DNA of 64,000 nucleotides from Lysinibacillus capsici (GCF_003367505.1 NZ_PXXX01000007.1:1-64000), one strand, 5' to 3'; counted from the stretch's first letter, positions 45,820 through 56,811 are shown. Numbers and translations are program-made. Notes: generated by a model from the sequence alone, not told the origin.

Positions 45820-46548
45820 CTACACCCGTTTACGAACTACATGGAAGCTGAATTTATCAGCTCGGAAATAATTTTTTGAATAGAGCACTACTTGATCATG
45901 ATCATCATAATGCAATTGCTTTAACACTAAAAGAGCTGTCTCACGTCCACAATTTAAAATCGGTGAGGCTTGTTCATGATACCCAACTGGATCAATATAG
46001 GTTACAGCATAAGCTACATGAATTTTGCCAGATTGCTCAAGTGCAGAGAACAGTGAAACTTCTTTTTTTTCGACAAAGTCAGTAGGCAGGAAGCTTGCAG
46101 GTAGCCTGTCTATGCAGTATACTACTGGCTCACCATCCGCTGTTCTGACACGTTCAATCGTGAGTATTTTATCGTCGCCATCACTTTGGAAGCGTTTTAA
46201 ATCTTCCTCAGAAGGCACATGCTCAGTCGCTTTTAAAAATCGCGAACCTGGCTCCATACCTGCTGCCTCGATCATAGAAGAAATACTAGATAAATGCTCG
46301 ATGCCTGATGTAAACAACGGCTTCGGGTTGACAAAAGTCCCAACCCCATGTCGGCGCACAATCACATTTTCCTCTTCCAACAGTCGAAGTGCTTCTCTAA
46401 GTGTTGCTCGACTGACTCCTAGTGATTTCGATAATTCAAATTCTGAAGGCAGCTTTTCATTTTCTTTAAAAATGCCAGCCTCGATGTCAGATTTTAAACG
46501 ATCGATTACTTGAAGATAGAGATGACGATGATCTGCTTTAATAGTCAC
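45820..46548 (-). CDS. ymfC: GntR-family (HutC/UTRA) transcriptional regulator, YmfC-like
   Basis: GTG 46546-46548, following GGTGGTG, gives the family start [19 protein letters not shown]. The 242-residue protein has an N-terminal winged helix ([29 protein letters not shown]) and a C-terminal UTRA ligand domain. It sits between spoIIIE and nupN as in many Bacilli, so control of the nup genes is plausible but unproven. Confidence 0.88.
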   Translation of the reverse strand: MTIKADHRHLYLQVIDRLKSDIEAGIFKENEKLPSEFELSKSLGVSRATLREALRLLEEENVIVRRHGVGTFVNPKPLFTSGIEHLSSISSMIEAAGMEPGSRFLKATEHVPSEEDLKRFQSDGDDKILTIERVRTADGEPVVYCIDRLPASFLPTDFVEKKEVSLFSALEQSGKIHVAYAVTYIDPVGYHEQASPILNCGRETALLVLKQLHYDDHDQVVLYSKNYFRADKFSFHVVRKRV

Positions 46549-46747
46549 ATATATCACCACCAAAATCAGAGATCAGACATCTGATGTACAACATTCCTAC
46601 TAATCGTTCATAAATATAACATTTTTGCAGAATGAAATAAACAGTTTTGAGTAAAATCTGTTATAGAATTCATTCTTTCTTTATTTTATCTGCAAATTTT
46701 TGGACAAAAATACAAATGCTCTCACCATTTTCGTCTTCATTTTTTGC

Positions 46748-49039
46748 TTAGTTATCGTATTGGTGAACAAGTACTTGACGAGGTTTACTACCCTCTGGAG
46801 GCCCAACAATACCGCGTTGCTCCATCTGATCAACAATACGTGCAGCTCTTGAATAACCGATACGGAAGCGACGTTGAAGCATAGAGACAGATGCTGTTTG
46901 CATATTGACAACTAATTGGACTGCTTCATCATACAAATCATCTGTTTCCTCTAAAATGGTCTCTTCTTCAGTAGGAATCATCTCCTCCTGATACTGAGCT
47001 TTTTGCTGTTCTATAACAAAATGAACGACTGCCTCCACTTCTTGATCTGATAAAAAGGCACCCTGCACCCTTTTTGGTTTAGAAGCTCCAGCAGGTAAAA
47101 ATAACATATCGCCTCGTCCTAATAATCGTTCAGCTCCACCCATGTCTAAAATTGTTCTTGAGTCAATCGCGGAAGAAACTGCAAAAGCAATTCTTGATGG
47201 AATATTTGCTTTAATGACACCTGTTAAAACATCTACACTTGGTCGTTGTGTGGCAATAATCAAATGAATGCCAGCTGCCCTTGCCATTTGCGCTAAACGT
47301 GTAATCGAATCCTCTACATCACTTGATGCGACCATCATCAAATCCGCCAACTCATCTACAATAACCACAATATAAGGTAGCTTTGGATGCTTTTCCTCTG
47401 TTTGATCATTAACCTTTTGGACATGTGCATTATAGCCCTCAATATTTCTTGTACCTGTATGAGAAAACAAATCATAGCGACGTTCCATTTCAGATACCAC
47501 TTTTTTCAGTGCCTGCGAAGCTTTACGGGCATCCGTTACGACAGGCGCTAATAAATGTGGAATCCCATTATAAACGTTTAATTCAACCATTTTTGGGTCT
47601 ATCATCATGAGCTTCACTTCATGCGGTTTTGTACGCATTAGTATGGATACAACAATGCCATTTATGCAAACACTTTTCCCACTACCTGTAGAACCAGCTA
47701 CAAGTAAATGTGGCATTTTATTGAGCTCTGCTAATACAGCTTGTCCTGTAATATCTCGACCAAATGCTACTTGTAATAATGCTTCAGGCTTAGCACCATC
47801 TTTCGATTCTAATACCTCACGAAGTGTTACAATGGCTACCTCACTATTAGGTACTTCTATACCAATCGCAGATTTCCCAGGAATTGGCGCTTCCATACGA
47901 ATATCTTTAGCTGCCAATGCTAATGCAAGATCATCTTGTAAATTGACAATTTTGCTTACTTTCACACCGATATCTGGTAAAATCTCGTATTTCGTAACAG
48001 CAGGACCTAAATGCACCTGTGTCACCTTTGCCTTTACGCCAAAACTTTGTAATGTCTGCTCAAGCTTTTTGGCATTTGCCTGAATCACTGAATATTCACC
48101 ACTTTGATCATGTTGTGGAGGTAATTGTAATAAATTATATGATGGGAGCTGATAATCTGCATTTTCTACTGCATCTGTGCCCTGAATCTGGACATCATCC
48201 GATGCTTCTTCAAGTTCATTTTCCACCATGTGAGTTGTATCAATCACTTCTCTTTCCTGTGAAACATTCTGTGTAAAAGCAGAAATAATCGGTTCATGTG
48301 GTATTTCTTCTTCTTGTTCAGGCATATCTATAGATTGATTAACAGCTGCTACTTCATCCCCACTCTCTACTCTTGAACGACGATTATTTGGTTTTCTCGG
48401 TGTATTTTTTTTCTTATCACGATGCTTTTTTTTCCATTTACCAAATATATCTGGCGTTTTTTCTGCTAAATAAGGCACTAATGCTTTACCAGTGACAAGA
48501 ATTAAACCAATAAAGAAAATAACCCAAGCAACAACTTTTGCCCCCGAGGCTTCAAACAGCACATGAAGCCCACTAAATAGTAGGGCACCAATCATGCCAC
48601 CCCCTAAAGCATTACTACGATGAATGATACCATCTGTATTAATCAAAATTCGCCATGATTCACGTAGCACAGAATCAGATAGTAGACCACCTGATTTGGA
48701 TAGTTGTTCAAATAATATGCCATGACTAAAAATCGTTAAGCTCATAACAATGAGGAACATGCCAAGTATTAATCGATCCTTTATCCCAACTTTTTTACGA
48801 CCAATCATCATTAACAATGCAACAAATATAAGCATAAATGGAACAGCAAAATGTAAATTACCAAAAAGGAACATGGCGATTGTTTGTAGAATCCGCCCGA
48901 TCATGCCGTATTCAAAAATCATAATGACTGCTAATGCAATTAAGAGCAACCCTAATATTTCGTACATAAGCGGATGCATTTCTTTTTTTTCTGTTGTCGC
49001 TTTACTTTTAGTAACTTTTTTTCTCTTACTAACTGCCAT
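46748..49039 (-). CDS. spoIIIE: DNA translocase FtsK/SpoIIIE
   Basis: ATG 49037-49039 ([11 protein letters not shown]) follows GAAGGTG. The 763-residue protein has four membrane helices in residues 25-180, an acidic linker, the motor with Walker [12 protein letters not shown] and Walker [13 protein letters not shown], and a C-terminal gamma winged helix ([16 protein letters not shown]) that reads DNA polarity. It pumps the chromosome into the forespore. tepA, which lies beside it in B. subtilis, is absent. Confidence 0.95.
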   Translation of the reverse strand: MAVSKRKKVTKSKATTEKKEMHPLMYEILGLLLIALAVIMIFEYGMIGRILQTIAMFLFGNLHFAVPFMLIFVALLMMIGRKKVGIKDRLILGMFLIVMSLTIFSHGILFEQLSKSGGLLSDSVLRESWRILINTDGIIHRSNALGGGMIGALLFSGLHVLFEASGAKVVAWVIFFIGLILVTGKALVPYLAEKTPDIFGKWKKKHRDKKKNTPRKPNNRRSRVESGDEVAAVNQSIDMPEQEEEIPHEPIISAFTQNVSQEREVIDTTHMVENELEEASDDVQIQGTDAVENADYQLPSYNLLQLPPQHDQSGEYSVIQANAKKLEQTLQSFGVKAKVTQVHLGPAVTKYEILPDIGVKVSKIVNLQDDLALALAAKDIRMEAPIPGKSAIGIEVPNSEVAIVTLREVLESKDGAKPEALLQVAFGRDITGQAVLAELNKMPHLLVAGSTGSGKSVCINGIVVSILMRTKPHEVKLMMIDPKMVELNVYNGIPHLLAPVVTDARKASQALKKVVSEMERRYDLFSHTGTRNIEGYNAHVQKVNDQTEEKHPKLPYIVVIVDELADLMMVASSDVEDSITRLAQMARAAGIHLIIATQRPSVDVLTGVIKANIPSRIAFAVSSAIDSRTILDMGGAERLLGRGDMLFLPAGASKPKRVQGAFLSDQEVEAVVHFVIEQQKAQYQEEMIPTEEETILEETDDLYDEAVQLVVNMQTASVSMLQRRFRIGYSRAARIVDQMEQRGIVGPPEGSKPRQVLVHQYDN

Positions 49040-49113
49040 CAAATTCACCTTCTTCTGCAATCCATTCTATATATGTAGCGAATCATCACATGTAGAACTT
49101 GAATATTTCAAAA

Positions 49114-49149
49114 AAAGGATTTTCCACCGCAATTGGGAGAAAATCCTTT
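49114..49149 (-). terminator. Terminator of rnjB
   Basis: AAAGGATTTTC (49114-49124) pairs with GAAAATCCTTT (49139-49149) around a 14-base loop, followed on the minus strand by a T-run. It lies 45 bp past the rnjB stop. Confidence 0.75.
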
Positions 49150-49193
49150 ATCATTTATTTTTTCCTCAAAGCATATACGATGAGCTTGTTCAA

Positions 49194-50861
49194 TTAATAT
49201 TCCATAATAATAGGAATAATCATTGGGCGACGTTTTGTTTTTTGGAATAAATACGTATTCAGTGTATCTCTAATTTCTTGTTTTATATTCGTCCATTCAA
49301 AGGTTTCTTTCCCAACGTACTTTTCAATCACATTTCTCGCAATGTCAGAAGCCTCAATCATTAATTCCTCTGATTCTCGTACATAGACAAAGCCTCGTGA
49401 TAAAATTTCTGGCCCAGAGGCAATTTTCTTTTGTGCTCGATTTAATGTTACCACCACAATGAAAATACCATCCTGCGATAATAATTTACGGTCACGAAGG
49501 ACAATATTACCTACATCGCCTACACCAATACCGTCAATTAAGACATTACCAGCTTGTACACGACCACTCATGCGCATTTTATTATTTTTATATTCTACGA
49601 TATCCCCTTTATCAGCGATAAAAATTTGGGATTTTTGCATACCTAGCTGTTGTGCTAATTTAGAATGCGCAATTAGCATACGGTATTCTCCTTGTACGGG
49701 AATAAAGTACTTTGGTTGCATCAAGTTTAGCATCAGCTTTAAATCTTCTTGGCTACCATGCCCTGAAACATGGACATTTTTGCTAGAAGTCAAAATTTCA
49801 GCGCCTGCTTTTGACATAGAGTTCATTGTATTCGCCATTTGAACTTCCATGCCAGGAGAAGGTGTAAAGGTGATTAGTACCGTGTCACCTTGTTTAATTT
49901 TAATGTCACGATGGTGCTTACGGACAATTTTTTCTAAAGCATCGAGAGGTTCTCCTCTGTTGCCTGTTGCAATAATGATAATTTCATCATCTTGATATTT
50001 TTGCATTTCCGAGATCGGAATAATTGTATCTTCTTCGACTGTTAAATAACCAAGCTGTACGCCTAAATCAACTGCCTTTTCCAAAGGTTTGCCCACAATT
50101 ACAACCTTACGGAATGATTTCTGTGCTTGAGCAAATACTTGTTGAATTCGAATAAAATTCGATGCGTAAACAGCTACTAAAATACGACCTGGTGCTGAGT
50201 GGAATGTTTTTGATAATTGTTCTTCAATGACAATCTCTGATGTCGTATATCCTGGTCGCTCAGCTTCGCAAGACTCAGATAGTAAAATGAAAACGCCGTC
50301 TTCTCCTAGCTGTGCCATTTTTGCTAAATCAGGTTTAAATTTACCTGTCGCTGACTGATCGAATTTAAACTCTCCTGTATGAACAATCGCGCCTTCAGAT
50401 GTATGGAACACTACCCCTAACGAATCGGGAATACTATGTGTTGTGTGGAAGAATGTTACATACGTTGAGTTAAAATTCATACGACTACGGTTTGTTACTT
50501 CAAAAAACTTCACTTGATGTGGTGCAGGTAATTCTTTTAAATGTTCCTTTGCTAATGCAATAGTTAATTTCGATCCGTACACAGGTGCCTTTATTTTTTG
50601 TAATACATAGGCAATAGAGCCAATTGCATCTTCATGACCATGTGTTAAGAAAATACCTTTCACACGTTCTTTATTTTCTTCTAAGTAAGTAATGTCAGGA
50701 ATCACGATATCTATACCTAGCATTTCATCTTCTGGGAACATTAAGCCGCTATCCACCACAAATAGCTCTTCATCAATTTCTACTACGTACATGGCTTTCC
50801 CAATTTCGCCTACACCACCAAGAGGGATGATGCGGATTAATTCATTTTTCTTTTTTGTCAA
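49194..50861 (-). CDS. rnjB: Ribonuclease J2
   Basis: TTG 50859-50861, directly after TTTAGGAGGAAATAAA, is the start; the longer frame runs through the binding site. The 555-residue length equals B. subtilis RNase J2. It has the beta-lactamase fold motif FLTHGHEDAIG (His-Gly-His-Glu-Asp) and beta-CASP motif HVSGHGSQEDLKLM. With RNase J1 it does 5'-3' exonuclease and endonuclease work in mRNA decay. Confidence 0.93.
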   Translation of the reverse strand: MTKKKNELIRIIPLGGVGEIGKAMYVVEIDEELFVVDSGLMFPEDEMLGIDIVIPDITYLEENKERVKGIFLTHGHEDAIGSIAYVLQKIKAPVYGSKLTIALAKEHLKELPAPHQVKFFEVTNRSRMNFNSTYVTFFHTTHSIPDSLGVVFHTSEGAIVHTGEFKFDQSATGKFKPDLAKMAQLGEDGVFILLSESCEAERPGYTTSEIVIEEQLSKTFHSAPGRILVAVYASNFIRIQQVFAQAQKSFRKVVIVGKPLEKAVDLGVQLGYLTVEEDTIIPISEMQKYQDDEIIIIATGNRGEPLDALEKIVRKHHRDIKIKQGDTVLITFTPSPGMEVQMANTMNSMSKAGAEILTSSKNVHVSGHGSQEDLKLMLNLMQPKYFIPVQGEYRMLIAHSKLAQQLGMQKSQIFIADKGDIVEYKNNKMRMSGRVQAGNVLIDGIGVGDVGNIVLRDRKLLSQDGIFIVVVTLNRAQKKIASGPEILSRGFVYVRESEELMIEASDIARNVIEKYVGKETFEWTNIKQEIRDTLNTYLFQKTKRRPMIIPIIMEY

Positions 50862-51100
50862 TTTATTTCCTCCTAAAAAATATCCCGAACAGCAACCACT
50901 TAACATTTATTATACGGTTTGCAAAGCTTTTGCACAAATTAAAAATACATGTTTCACTTTGGAAATAGATTTTCCTGCTATTTGCTTATTACTAGCAGAT
51001 GGAAAATAAATATTGGCTATCCTGTATAAATAGAGCTAAATAAGTATTTGTAAGGACGAGGAGTTACAAATTTTGTACATACTTTTTATTTATAAAATAT

Positions 51101-51131
51101 AAAAAACGAGGCTGAAATGCTATCAGCCTCG
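51101..51131 (-). terminator. Terminator of dapA
   Basis: CGAGGCTGA (51107-51115) pairs with TCAGCCTCG (51123-51131) around seven bases, followed on the minus strand by six T residues. Confidence 0.9.
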
Positions 51132-51138
51132 CTCCTAT

Positions 51139-52038
51139 TTATCTAAAACTTTTCGCTTTTTCTTGATACGTATCCCAAATTCGGTCAAAATTAGCTTTCT
51201 CTTCATCTGTCATTTCCATCATCGGCAAACGAACATTGAGTGTATCAAATCCTAATTTTGTCATCGCATATTTAATCGGTGAAGGGTTGGGCTGAGCGAA
51301 CAGCGCACGTACTAAAGGTAATAAGGCTCGGTGAATTTGGGCTGCTAGCTTATGATTTCCTTCTTCAAACGCTTTAATCATTAATTGCATATCATTGCCT
51401 ACCACATGGGCAGCTACAGAAATAACACCTGCTCCACCAATGGCCATTAGTGGGAGTGTTAAACCATCGTCCCCACTATACACTAAGAAATCATCAGCTG
51501 GATCAACATTCTCAATAACATCACCCATCTGATCTAAGTTACCGCTAGCTTCCTTAATCCAAGCAATATTAGGAATCTTGCTTAATGCAACAGAAGTTTC
51601 ATAGGCAACATTGACCCCAGTACGCCCTGGAACATTATAAAGCATAACAGGGAGACTCGTTTGTTTAGCAATGGTTTCAAAGTGAGCATAAATCCCACGT
51701 TGATTTGGCTTATTATAGTAAGGAGCTACAAGCATAATGCCGTCTGCTCCATTTTCTTCTGCCTTATGTGTCATCGCGATAGAGTAAGCTGTTTCATTAT
51801 CCCCAGTACCTGCAATAACTGGTACGCGACCTGCTACTTTCTCTACGGTAAAGCGTACAACTTCAATTTTCTCTTCTGTAGACATAGTTGGGTTTTCAGA
51901 AGTCGTACCACAAGCAACAATACAATCAGTACCATTGTCTATTAAATGATTAATAATACGTTCTAGTTCTGGATAATTAATCGTGCCATCATTTTTGAAC
52001 GGCGTAATCATTGCCGTTCCAATTCGACCTAAATTCAT
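51139..52038 (-). CDS. dapA: 4-Hydroxy-tetrahydrodipicolinate synthase
   Basis: ATG 52036-52038 (MNLGRIGTAMITPF) follows AAGAGGGGTG. The 299-residue aldolase has GTTSENPTM, the tyrosine of MLYNVPGRTGVN and the Schiff-base lysine of IKEASGN. It condenses pyruvate with aspartate semialdehyde. Its product feeds both lysine and, through DpaA/DpaB nearby, spore dipicolinate. It overlaps asd by a few bases below; aspartokinase dapG is missing from between them. Confidence 0.96.
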   Translation of the reverse strand: MNLGRIGTAMITPFKNDGTINYPELERIINHLIDNGTDCIVACGTTSENPTMSTEEKIEVVRFTVEKVAGRVPVIAGTGDNETAYSIAMTHKAEENGADGIMLVAPYYNKPNQRGIYAHFETIAKQTSLPVMLYNVPGRTGVNVAYETSVALSKIPNIAWIKEASGNLDQMGDVIENVDPADDFLVYSGDDGLTLPLMAIGGAGVISVAAHVVGNDMQLMIKAFEEGNHKLAAQIHRALLPLVRALFAQPNPSPIKYAMTKLGFDTLNVRLPMMEMTDEEKANFDRIWDTYQEKAKSFR

Positions 52039-52051
52039 CCTTACACCCCTC

Positions 52052-53089
52052 TTATAGTAAGTTATCCTCAAGCATTGCTTCTGCAATTTGGATAGAGTTT
52101 AATGCGGCGCCTTTTAATAAATTGTCAGAAACGATCCATAGATGGAACCCTTTGCTGTTGTCTAAATCTTGACGGATACGTCCTACAAAAGTAGCGTCTT
52201 CCCCTTCTGCATAAATAGGCATTGGGTAAGTTTGTGTTGCAATATCATCTTGTAATACCACACCTGGTGCGTTGCGTAATACTTCGAAAATCTCTTGGAT
52301 TGACGCGTCTTTCTCTACCTCAATATAAACAGATTCAGAGTGACCTGAAACGACCGGCACACGAACACAAGTAGCAGCTACTTTTAGCTCTGGTGCATGC
52401 ATGATTTTTTTCGTCTCATTAATCATTTTCATTTCTTCGTATGTAAATCCATTATCTGTGAATTTATCGATTTGTGGAATGACATTACGAGCAATTGGGT
52501 AATGACGTTTATCACTACCAGATGGTAAAATATTTGCTTCTACATCTTTACCTGCATCCCAGTTTTCGCTTTGTGCCTTTAATTCTTGGATCGCAGAAAT
52601 CCCTGCACCTGATACTGCCTGATAAGTTGAAACAATTACTTTTGTTAAACCAAATGCATGACGAATTGGTTCAAGCGCAGCTACCATTTGAATTGTCGAG
52701 CAGTTTGGATTCGCAATAATTCCCTTATGCTTCGCTAAGTCGCCTCGATTCACTTCAGGCACGACAAGCGGTACCTCTGGATCCATACGAAAATGGCTCG
52801 TATTATCAATAACTACTGCACCCCGCTTAGCTGCTTCTGGTGCAAGCACAGCTGATACTGAACCACCAGCTGAGAATAAAGCGACATTGACGCCTTCGAA
52901 AGCCTCAGGTGTCGCTTCTTCAATTGTATATGTTTCCCCATTAAATTCGATTGATTTTCCTGCTGAACGAGCAGAAGCTAGAAATTTAATATGTCCAATC
53001 GGAAATTTACGTTTAATCAACTGCTCCATCATTTTCGATCCTACTGCACCTGTTGCCCCAACAACCGCAACTGTTAACTGCTTTGTCAT
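52052..53089 (-). CDS. asd: Aspartate-semialdehyde dehydrogenase
   Basis: The 345-residue enzyme has the NADP motif [13 protein letters not shown], the catalytic Cys in ANPNCSTIQ and the HSES motif near 250 ([13 protein letters not shown]). It reduces aspartyl phosphate to the semialdehyde used by DapA, 13 bp downstream. It belongs to the same run as the dipicolinate genes, with 82 bp to dpaB. Confidence 0.96.
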   Translation of the reverse strand: MTKQLTVAVVGATGAVGSKMMEQLIKRKFPIGHIKFLASARSAGKSIEFNGETYTIEEATPEAFEGVNVALFSAGGSVSAVLAPEAAKRGAVVIDNTSHFRMDPEVPLVVPEVNRGDLAKHKGIIANPNCSTIQMVAALEPIRHAFGLTKVIVSTYQAVSGAGISAIQELKAQSENWDAGKDVEANILPSGSDKRHYPIARNVIPQIDKFTDNGFTYEEMKMINETKKIMHAPELKVAATCVRVPVVSGHSESVYIEVEKDASIQEIFEVLRNAPGVVLQDDIATQTYPMPIYAEGEDATFVGRIRQDLDNSKGFHLWIVSDNLLKGAALNSIQIAEAMLEDNLL

Positions 53090-53171
53090 CTGTCATCTCT
53101 CCTTGAATACATGTTCCATAATGTGTGCTATTGTATCACAAAAATACTGAAAATTGTGTGTAATCTCTTAT

Positions 53172-53762
53172 TTATTTGAAATATTGTATCAACAGCGGTT
53201 GTAATTGCTTTTTCTGCGTAATTGCTGCATGAACAGTATCCACCATTTGTTCAAAATCAGCAATTAAAGAATTTGGTTTGGAGTGAGGGGCATCCTGACC
53301 AAAGGGAATAAAATATATATTTTTAGCATTTAACAGCTTCATAATATTTATGCCATTTAAGCCTAGTGCATCGTTTGTGGAAATACCTAAAACTACAGGC
53401 GAACCATTACGCAAAGTTGCCTTTGCTGCCATTAACACAGGACTATCTGTTGCCGCATTAGCAAATTTACTTATGCTATTGCCTGTCATGGGGGCTATGA
53501 CCATTGCATCTAATGGATTGGATGGGCCAAATGGCTCCGCCTCTTTTATAGAAGAAATAACTTTTTCTCCTGTCAAAGCTTCTATTTTGGCAATCCACTC
53601 TTCACCTGTACCAAAGCGTGTAGCTGCATGTAAAACGGAATGGGTAATGATTGGAATAACTGTTGCTCCGACATCAATAAAATTTTGGATTTTAGGTACT
53701 ACATCTTCATACGTACAATGAGAAGCAGTAATACCTAAGCCAATTCGTTTCCCCGTTAACAA
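53172..53762 (-). CDS. spoVFB: Dipicolinate synthase subunit B
   Basis: TTG 53760-53762, six bases after GAGGAGG, is the start and overlaps the dpaA end. The 196-residue flavoprotein-like subunit shows GKRIGLGITASHCTYEDV, VIAPMTGNSISKFANA and TDSPVLMAAKATLRNGSPVV, closely following SpoVFB. With subunit A it oxidises dihydrodipicolinate to dipicolinate in the mother cell. Confidence 0.95.
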   Translation of the reverse strand: MLTGKRIGLGITASHCTYEDVVPKIQNFIDVGATVIPIITHSVLHAATRFGTGEEWIAKIEALTGEKVISSIKEAEPFGPSNPLDAMVIAPMTGNSISKFANAATDSPVLMAAKATLRNGSPVVLGISTNDALGLNGINIMKLLNAKNIYFIPFGQDAPHSKPNSLIADFEQMVDTVHAAITQKKQLQPLLIQYFK

Positions 53763-54535
53763 TTTTCTTCCTCCTCTATTGCCTTGCACAATATTGTAGC
53801 TGCATCATGTGCAAAGTATTTCCCAGGCAATGATGGCAATAGTACATACGTTTGTAATTGATCAGAATCTATATCTAAACATCCTGGCTCTGAAGCCAAG
53901 TCATATAAAACAGTTGGAACATGCTCTATAAAAGACTCTGTAATCCATTTAGCAGGAATTGTATTAATAAAAATGCCATCTGTAATAGACCATTGGCGAT
54001 CATCTAAATTCGTGGCTTTATAACCATAAGCTTTTGCTTCACTCACTTGTACAACTGAACGTGCAACAATATGAACATTTGCACCCATCTTAACTAGTAA
54101 AGAGGCGAGCATTTTTGCGATGCGACCAAAACCTGCGATTGTGAAATTTTGTCCGTAAATACATTTTTGCTCGAGTCCGTAAAACGTGGCGATAAATCCC
54201 TCCGCTGTTAATCGAGCATTTTGCCAAATAAATGATTCTTGTTGTAAATAGCAAATAGATTCATTTTTCTCTAGTAATTGCTTCCAATGCATTGTTAATC
54301 GACCTGTATAAAATTTCACTTGTGATATACCATAGAGCTGCTCAACTTCTATTTTTAATGGAAGAATAGGTAATACGATTTTATTAGGTTGGAATTCTAA
54401 AACAAGTTTATTTAACTCTTCGTTCCATACGGTTGTTCTTTTATAAAATACTGTTCTCGATGGACTTCTTAGCATTGTAGCTAGTTCCTTTAATCGGGAG
54501 TCCTCACCGATAACAAGCCATTTTTCGTTTTCCAA
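53756..54535 (-). CDS. spoVFA: Dipicolinate synthase subunit A
   Basis: The 259-residue protein has the Rossmann region FTIAGFGRIAKMLASLLVKM and family motifs ending LPSLPGKYFAHDAATIL. It is about 38 residues shorter than the B. subtilis subunit (297), the difference lying in the N-terminal half; catalytic regions remain. It starts nine bases after ymxH and overlaps dpaB, so the three are one transcript. Confidence 0.9.
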   Translation of the reverse strand: MENEKWLVIGEDSRLKELATMLRSPSRTVFYKRTTVWNEELNKLVLEFQPNKIVLPILPLKIEVEQLYGISQVKFYTGRLTMHWKQLLEKNESICYLQQESFIWQNARLTAEGFIATFYGLEQKCIYGQNFTIAGFGRIAKMLASLLVKMGANVHIVARSVVQVSEAKAYGYKATNLDDRQWSITDGIFINTIPAKWITESFIEHVPTVLYDLASEPGCLDIDSDQLQTYVLLPSLPGKYFAHDAATILCKAIEEEENC

Positions 54536-54544
54536 AAGCTCACC

Positions 54545-54808
54545 TCACTGTAAATATTCTGACTGTACTGTAGATGTCTTATTAAATAAAATACGATCTT
54601 CACCAATTAAAATAATTTCGTGCCAAGGTATCATTTCACTAACTTTCATTTTCTTTTTTTGGAATGGTAGTTTATCTTTCACAATTTCAAAACCATGTAT
54701 TTTCCCTGTTTGCACATCTAATAGGCATTCTGTATGTGCCAGGATGCCAAAATGTACGCCACCCTCAATTTGAATTAACTCCTTATCCACCATCTCAGAT
54801 AGTAGCAT
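54545..54808 (-). CDS. ymxH: YlmC/YmxH-family sporulation protein (PRC barrel)
   Basis: The 87-residue protein opens MLLSEMVDKELIQIEGGVHF and carries a PRC-barrel-like beta fold (GKIHGFEIVKD, IPWHEIILIGEDRILF). Members are made during sporulation; the function is unknown. AAGGAGGG precedes the start. Upstream, CATATATT could be a mother-cell sigma -10 element, but the -35 is poor. Confidence 0.9.
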   Translation of the reverse strand: MLLSEMVDKELIQIEGGVHFGILAHTECLLDVQTGKIHGFEIVKDKLPFQKKKMKVSEMIPWHEIILIGEDRILFNKTSTVQSEYLQ

Positions 54809-54890
54809 GCCTCATCTCCCTCCTTGAGCCGTTACCTCAATATATGCGGACTTTTTGCAAATCGTGACCCCTACCTAAAGTACGAATATG

Positions 54891-54931
54891 TTGCATTTCC
54901 ATCGCCTTCTGTATATAGTGTATATATACAG
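54891..54931 (+). promoter_or_regulatory. Promoter and palindromic operator of the ytrA-like operon
   Basis: TTGCAT (54891-54896) and TATAGT (54914-54919) are exactly 17 bp apart. CTGTATATA...TATATACAG (54909-54931, five-base centre) is a perfect 9-bp inverted repeat covering the -10. GntR proteins of the YtrA group usually repress from such a site, probably the gene 20 bp downstream. Confidence 0.75.
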
Positions 54932-54950
54932 TTATAAGAGGTGATGATTT

Positions 54951-55328
54951 GTGCATATCCATTTAAGTAATGCGAGTGAAAAACCTATTTATGAGCAAAT
55001 CACCATACAGCTCAAAGAGGCTATTTTAGCTAATAAATTACAGGCTGGTGATGCACTACCGTCTATCCGCGCTTTAGCAAAGGATTTAAAAATAAGTGTG
55101 ATGACCACTAAACGTGCCTATGCTGATTTAGAGCGAGATGGTTTCATTGAAACTGTCGCTGGTAAAGGGAGCTTTGTCACAGAACGAAATCAAGACTTTC
55201 TACGTGAGGAGCTATTACGGCAGGTAGAGGGGCATTTGCAAAAGGCAGCAAAAATAGCGAAAACCGCTGGACTTTCTGGTGAAGAATTACAAGAACTACT
55301 ATCTTTAATGTTAGAGGAGGATAAGTAA
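54951..55328 (+). CDS. GntR-family regulator, YtrA subfamily
   Basis: GTG 54951 follows AGAGGTGATGATTT. The 125-residue protein has an N-terminal winged helix (KPIYEQITIQLKEAILANKL, LPSIRALAKDLKISVMTTKR) and a short helical dimerisation tail instead of an effector domain, the mark of YtrA/PmtR-type repressors of ABC operons. It ends one base before the ATPase gene and probably represses its own operon at 54909-54931. Confidence 0.88.
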   Translation: MHIHLSNASEKPIYEQITIQLKEAILANKLQAGDALPSIRALAKDLKISVMTTKRAYADLERDGFIETVAGKGSFVTERNQDFLREELLRQVEGHLQKAAKIAKTAGLSGEELQELLSLMLEEDK

Positions 55329-55329
55329 T

Positions 55330-56172
55330 ATGAATGCCATTGAAATTCATGATCTACATAAGGGCTTTGAAGGCTTTTTTCTTAAAGATATAAGTTTTTC
55401 CGTCCCACAAGGCACGGTAATGGGTTTTGTTGGAGAAAACGGGGCTGGCAAATCAACAACGATAAAATGCATGCTGAATTTAATAAAAAAAGAATATGGC
55501 GAAATTTTGCTATTTGGCAAAGATCATGTCGAACACGAACTATCGATAAAAAACGACATCGGCGTTGTATTTGACGATTTACATGTACCAGAAACGCTAA
55601 ATGCGACGCAACTCGACAAAATCATGAGAAAAGTATTTCAAACATGGGATTCAGACTATTATTTTGAAAGATTAGCTCAATTTAAGGTGCCAAAGAGGAA
55701 GAAGATAAAGGAACTATCACGAGGAATGAGGATGAAGCTATCAATTGCCTTAGCATTGGCACATCATCCAAAATTATTGATTTTAGATGAGCCAACAAGT
55801 GGATTAGACCCTATTATTCGGGATGAAATTCTGGATTTATTTTTAGCATTTATGCAGGATGAAACGCACAGCATTTTATTTTCATCGCATATTACAAGCG
55901 ATTTAGAAAAAATTGCTGACTATATTACGTTAATTCATAATGGTGAGATTTTATTGAGCGAGAGTAAAGATGCTCTATTATATGAATATGGTATTTTCAA
56001 AGGTAACAGTGAGGAAGTAAACGACTTGCCAGAGCATGCTATTCTAAGAACCCGTCCTGGTGCGTTTGGAATAGAAGCATTAGTTCTGAAAAATGAAGTA
56101 AATGAGGCTTTCAGACTTGAAAGGCCTTCTATAGAAGATATCATGCTATTTTTCGTGAAAGGTAGTGTTTAA
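55330..56172 (+). CDS. ABC transporter ATPase, YtrB/PmtA-like
   Basis: The 280-residue ATPase has Walker A GENGAGKST, a variant signature LSRGMRMK, Walker B LLILDEPTSGLDP and the H-loop LFSSHITSDLEKI. The LSRGM signature and GntR partner match YtrB and the PmtA ATPase that exports phenol-soluble modulins in staphylococci. It is the only ATPase of the operon and probably serves both membrane proteins that follow. Confidence 0.87.
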   Translation: MNAIEIHDLHKGFEGFFLKDISFSVPQGTVMGFVGENGAGKSTTIKCMLNLIKKEYGEILLFGKDHVEHELSIKNDIGVVFDDLHVPETLNATQLDKIMRKVFQTWDSDYYFERLAQFKVPKRKKIKELSRGMRMKLSIALALAHHPKLLILDEPTSGLDPIIRDEILDLFLAFMQDETHSILFSSHITSDLEKIADYITLIHNGEILLSESKDALLYEYGIFKGNSEEVNDLPEHAILRTRPGAFGIEALVLKNEVNEAFRLERPSIEDIMLFFVKGSV

Positions 56173-56174
56173 AT

Positions 56175-56801
56175 ATGGTAGGACTTATCCTAAAAGATTT
56201 AATGACCATTCAACGACAAATGAAAGCACAAGCATTTGTTCTTATATTTCTTCTTGTGATGGCGATTTTTATGCAGCAAAGCGCAATGCTTCTAGCTGTT
56301 ATTGTTTTTATTGTTACGATACAAGCGATAACTGCGCTTAGCTACGATGAACAAAGTAAGTGGGATAAATACGCTAATACTTTACCAATTTCTAAAGCGG
56401 ATATCGTTTTTAGTAAATATATACTCAGTGTGATGTTAATGATTTTCGGACTTGTTATGGCATTACCTATCCTATTTTTTATCAATTTTTTTACCAATAA
56501 CGACATCACTTCAGAATTTTTCCTAACGTTTAATTTGATCATAACATCGGCGCTCTGTTTATTAGCCGTATTACTACCTATCTATATTAAATTTGGCTCT
56601 ATTAAAGGAAGAATAGTCCTCATTGCGTTTTGTTTTATTCCTGGCTTCTTAACGGGGATGTTTAAAGAATATATCCCTGATATGACTCAAACGTTTCTAT
56701 ATTTAAAGCAATATGTCTATTTAGCACCTTTGGGCGGGCTAATACTGCTCTGCCTCTCCTCTCTAGTTTCTACTGCTATTTATAAAAGAAAAGAGTTTTA
56801 G
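56175..56801 (+). CDS. ABC-2-type membrane protein
   Basis: The 208-residue protein has about six hydrophobic helices and the start MVGLILKDLMTIQRQMKAQA, then SYDEQSKWDKYANTLPISK, a pattern typical of ABC-2 permeases in YtrA-controlled operons. It starts two bases after the ATPase gene. The exported or sensed substrate is unknown; cell-envelope stressors or peptides are likely. Confidence 0.82.
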   Translation: MVGLILKDLMTIQRQMKAQAFVLIFLLVMAIFMQQSAMLLAVIVFIVTIQAITALSYDEQSKWDKYANTLPISKADIVFSKYILSVMLMIFGLVMALPILFFINFFTNNDITSEFFLTFNLIITSALCLLAVLLPIYIKFGSIKGRIVLIAFCFIPGFLTGMFKEYIPDMTQTFLYLKQYVYLAPLGGLILLCLSSLVSTAIYKRKEF

Positions 56802-56811
56802 GAGGGATCTC

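Noticed and set aside
52039..54950. Search for a lysine riboswitch or T-box before asd, dapA or the dipicolinate genes
   Set aside because: Gaps are too short and no conserved leader motif was seen.
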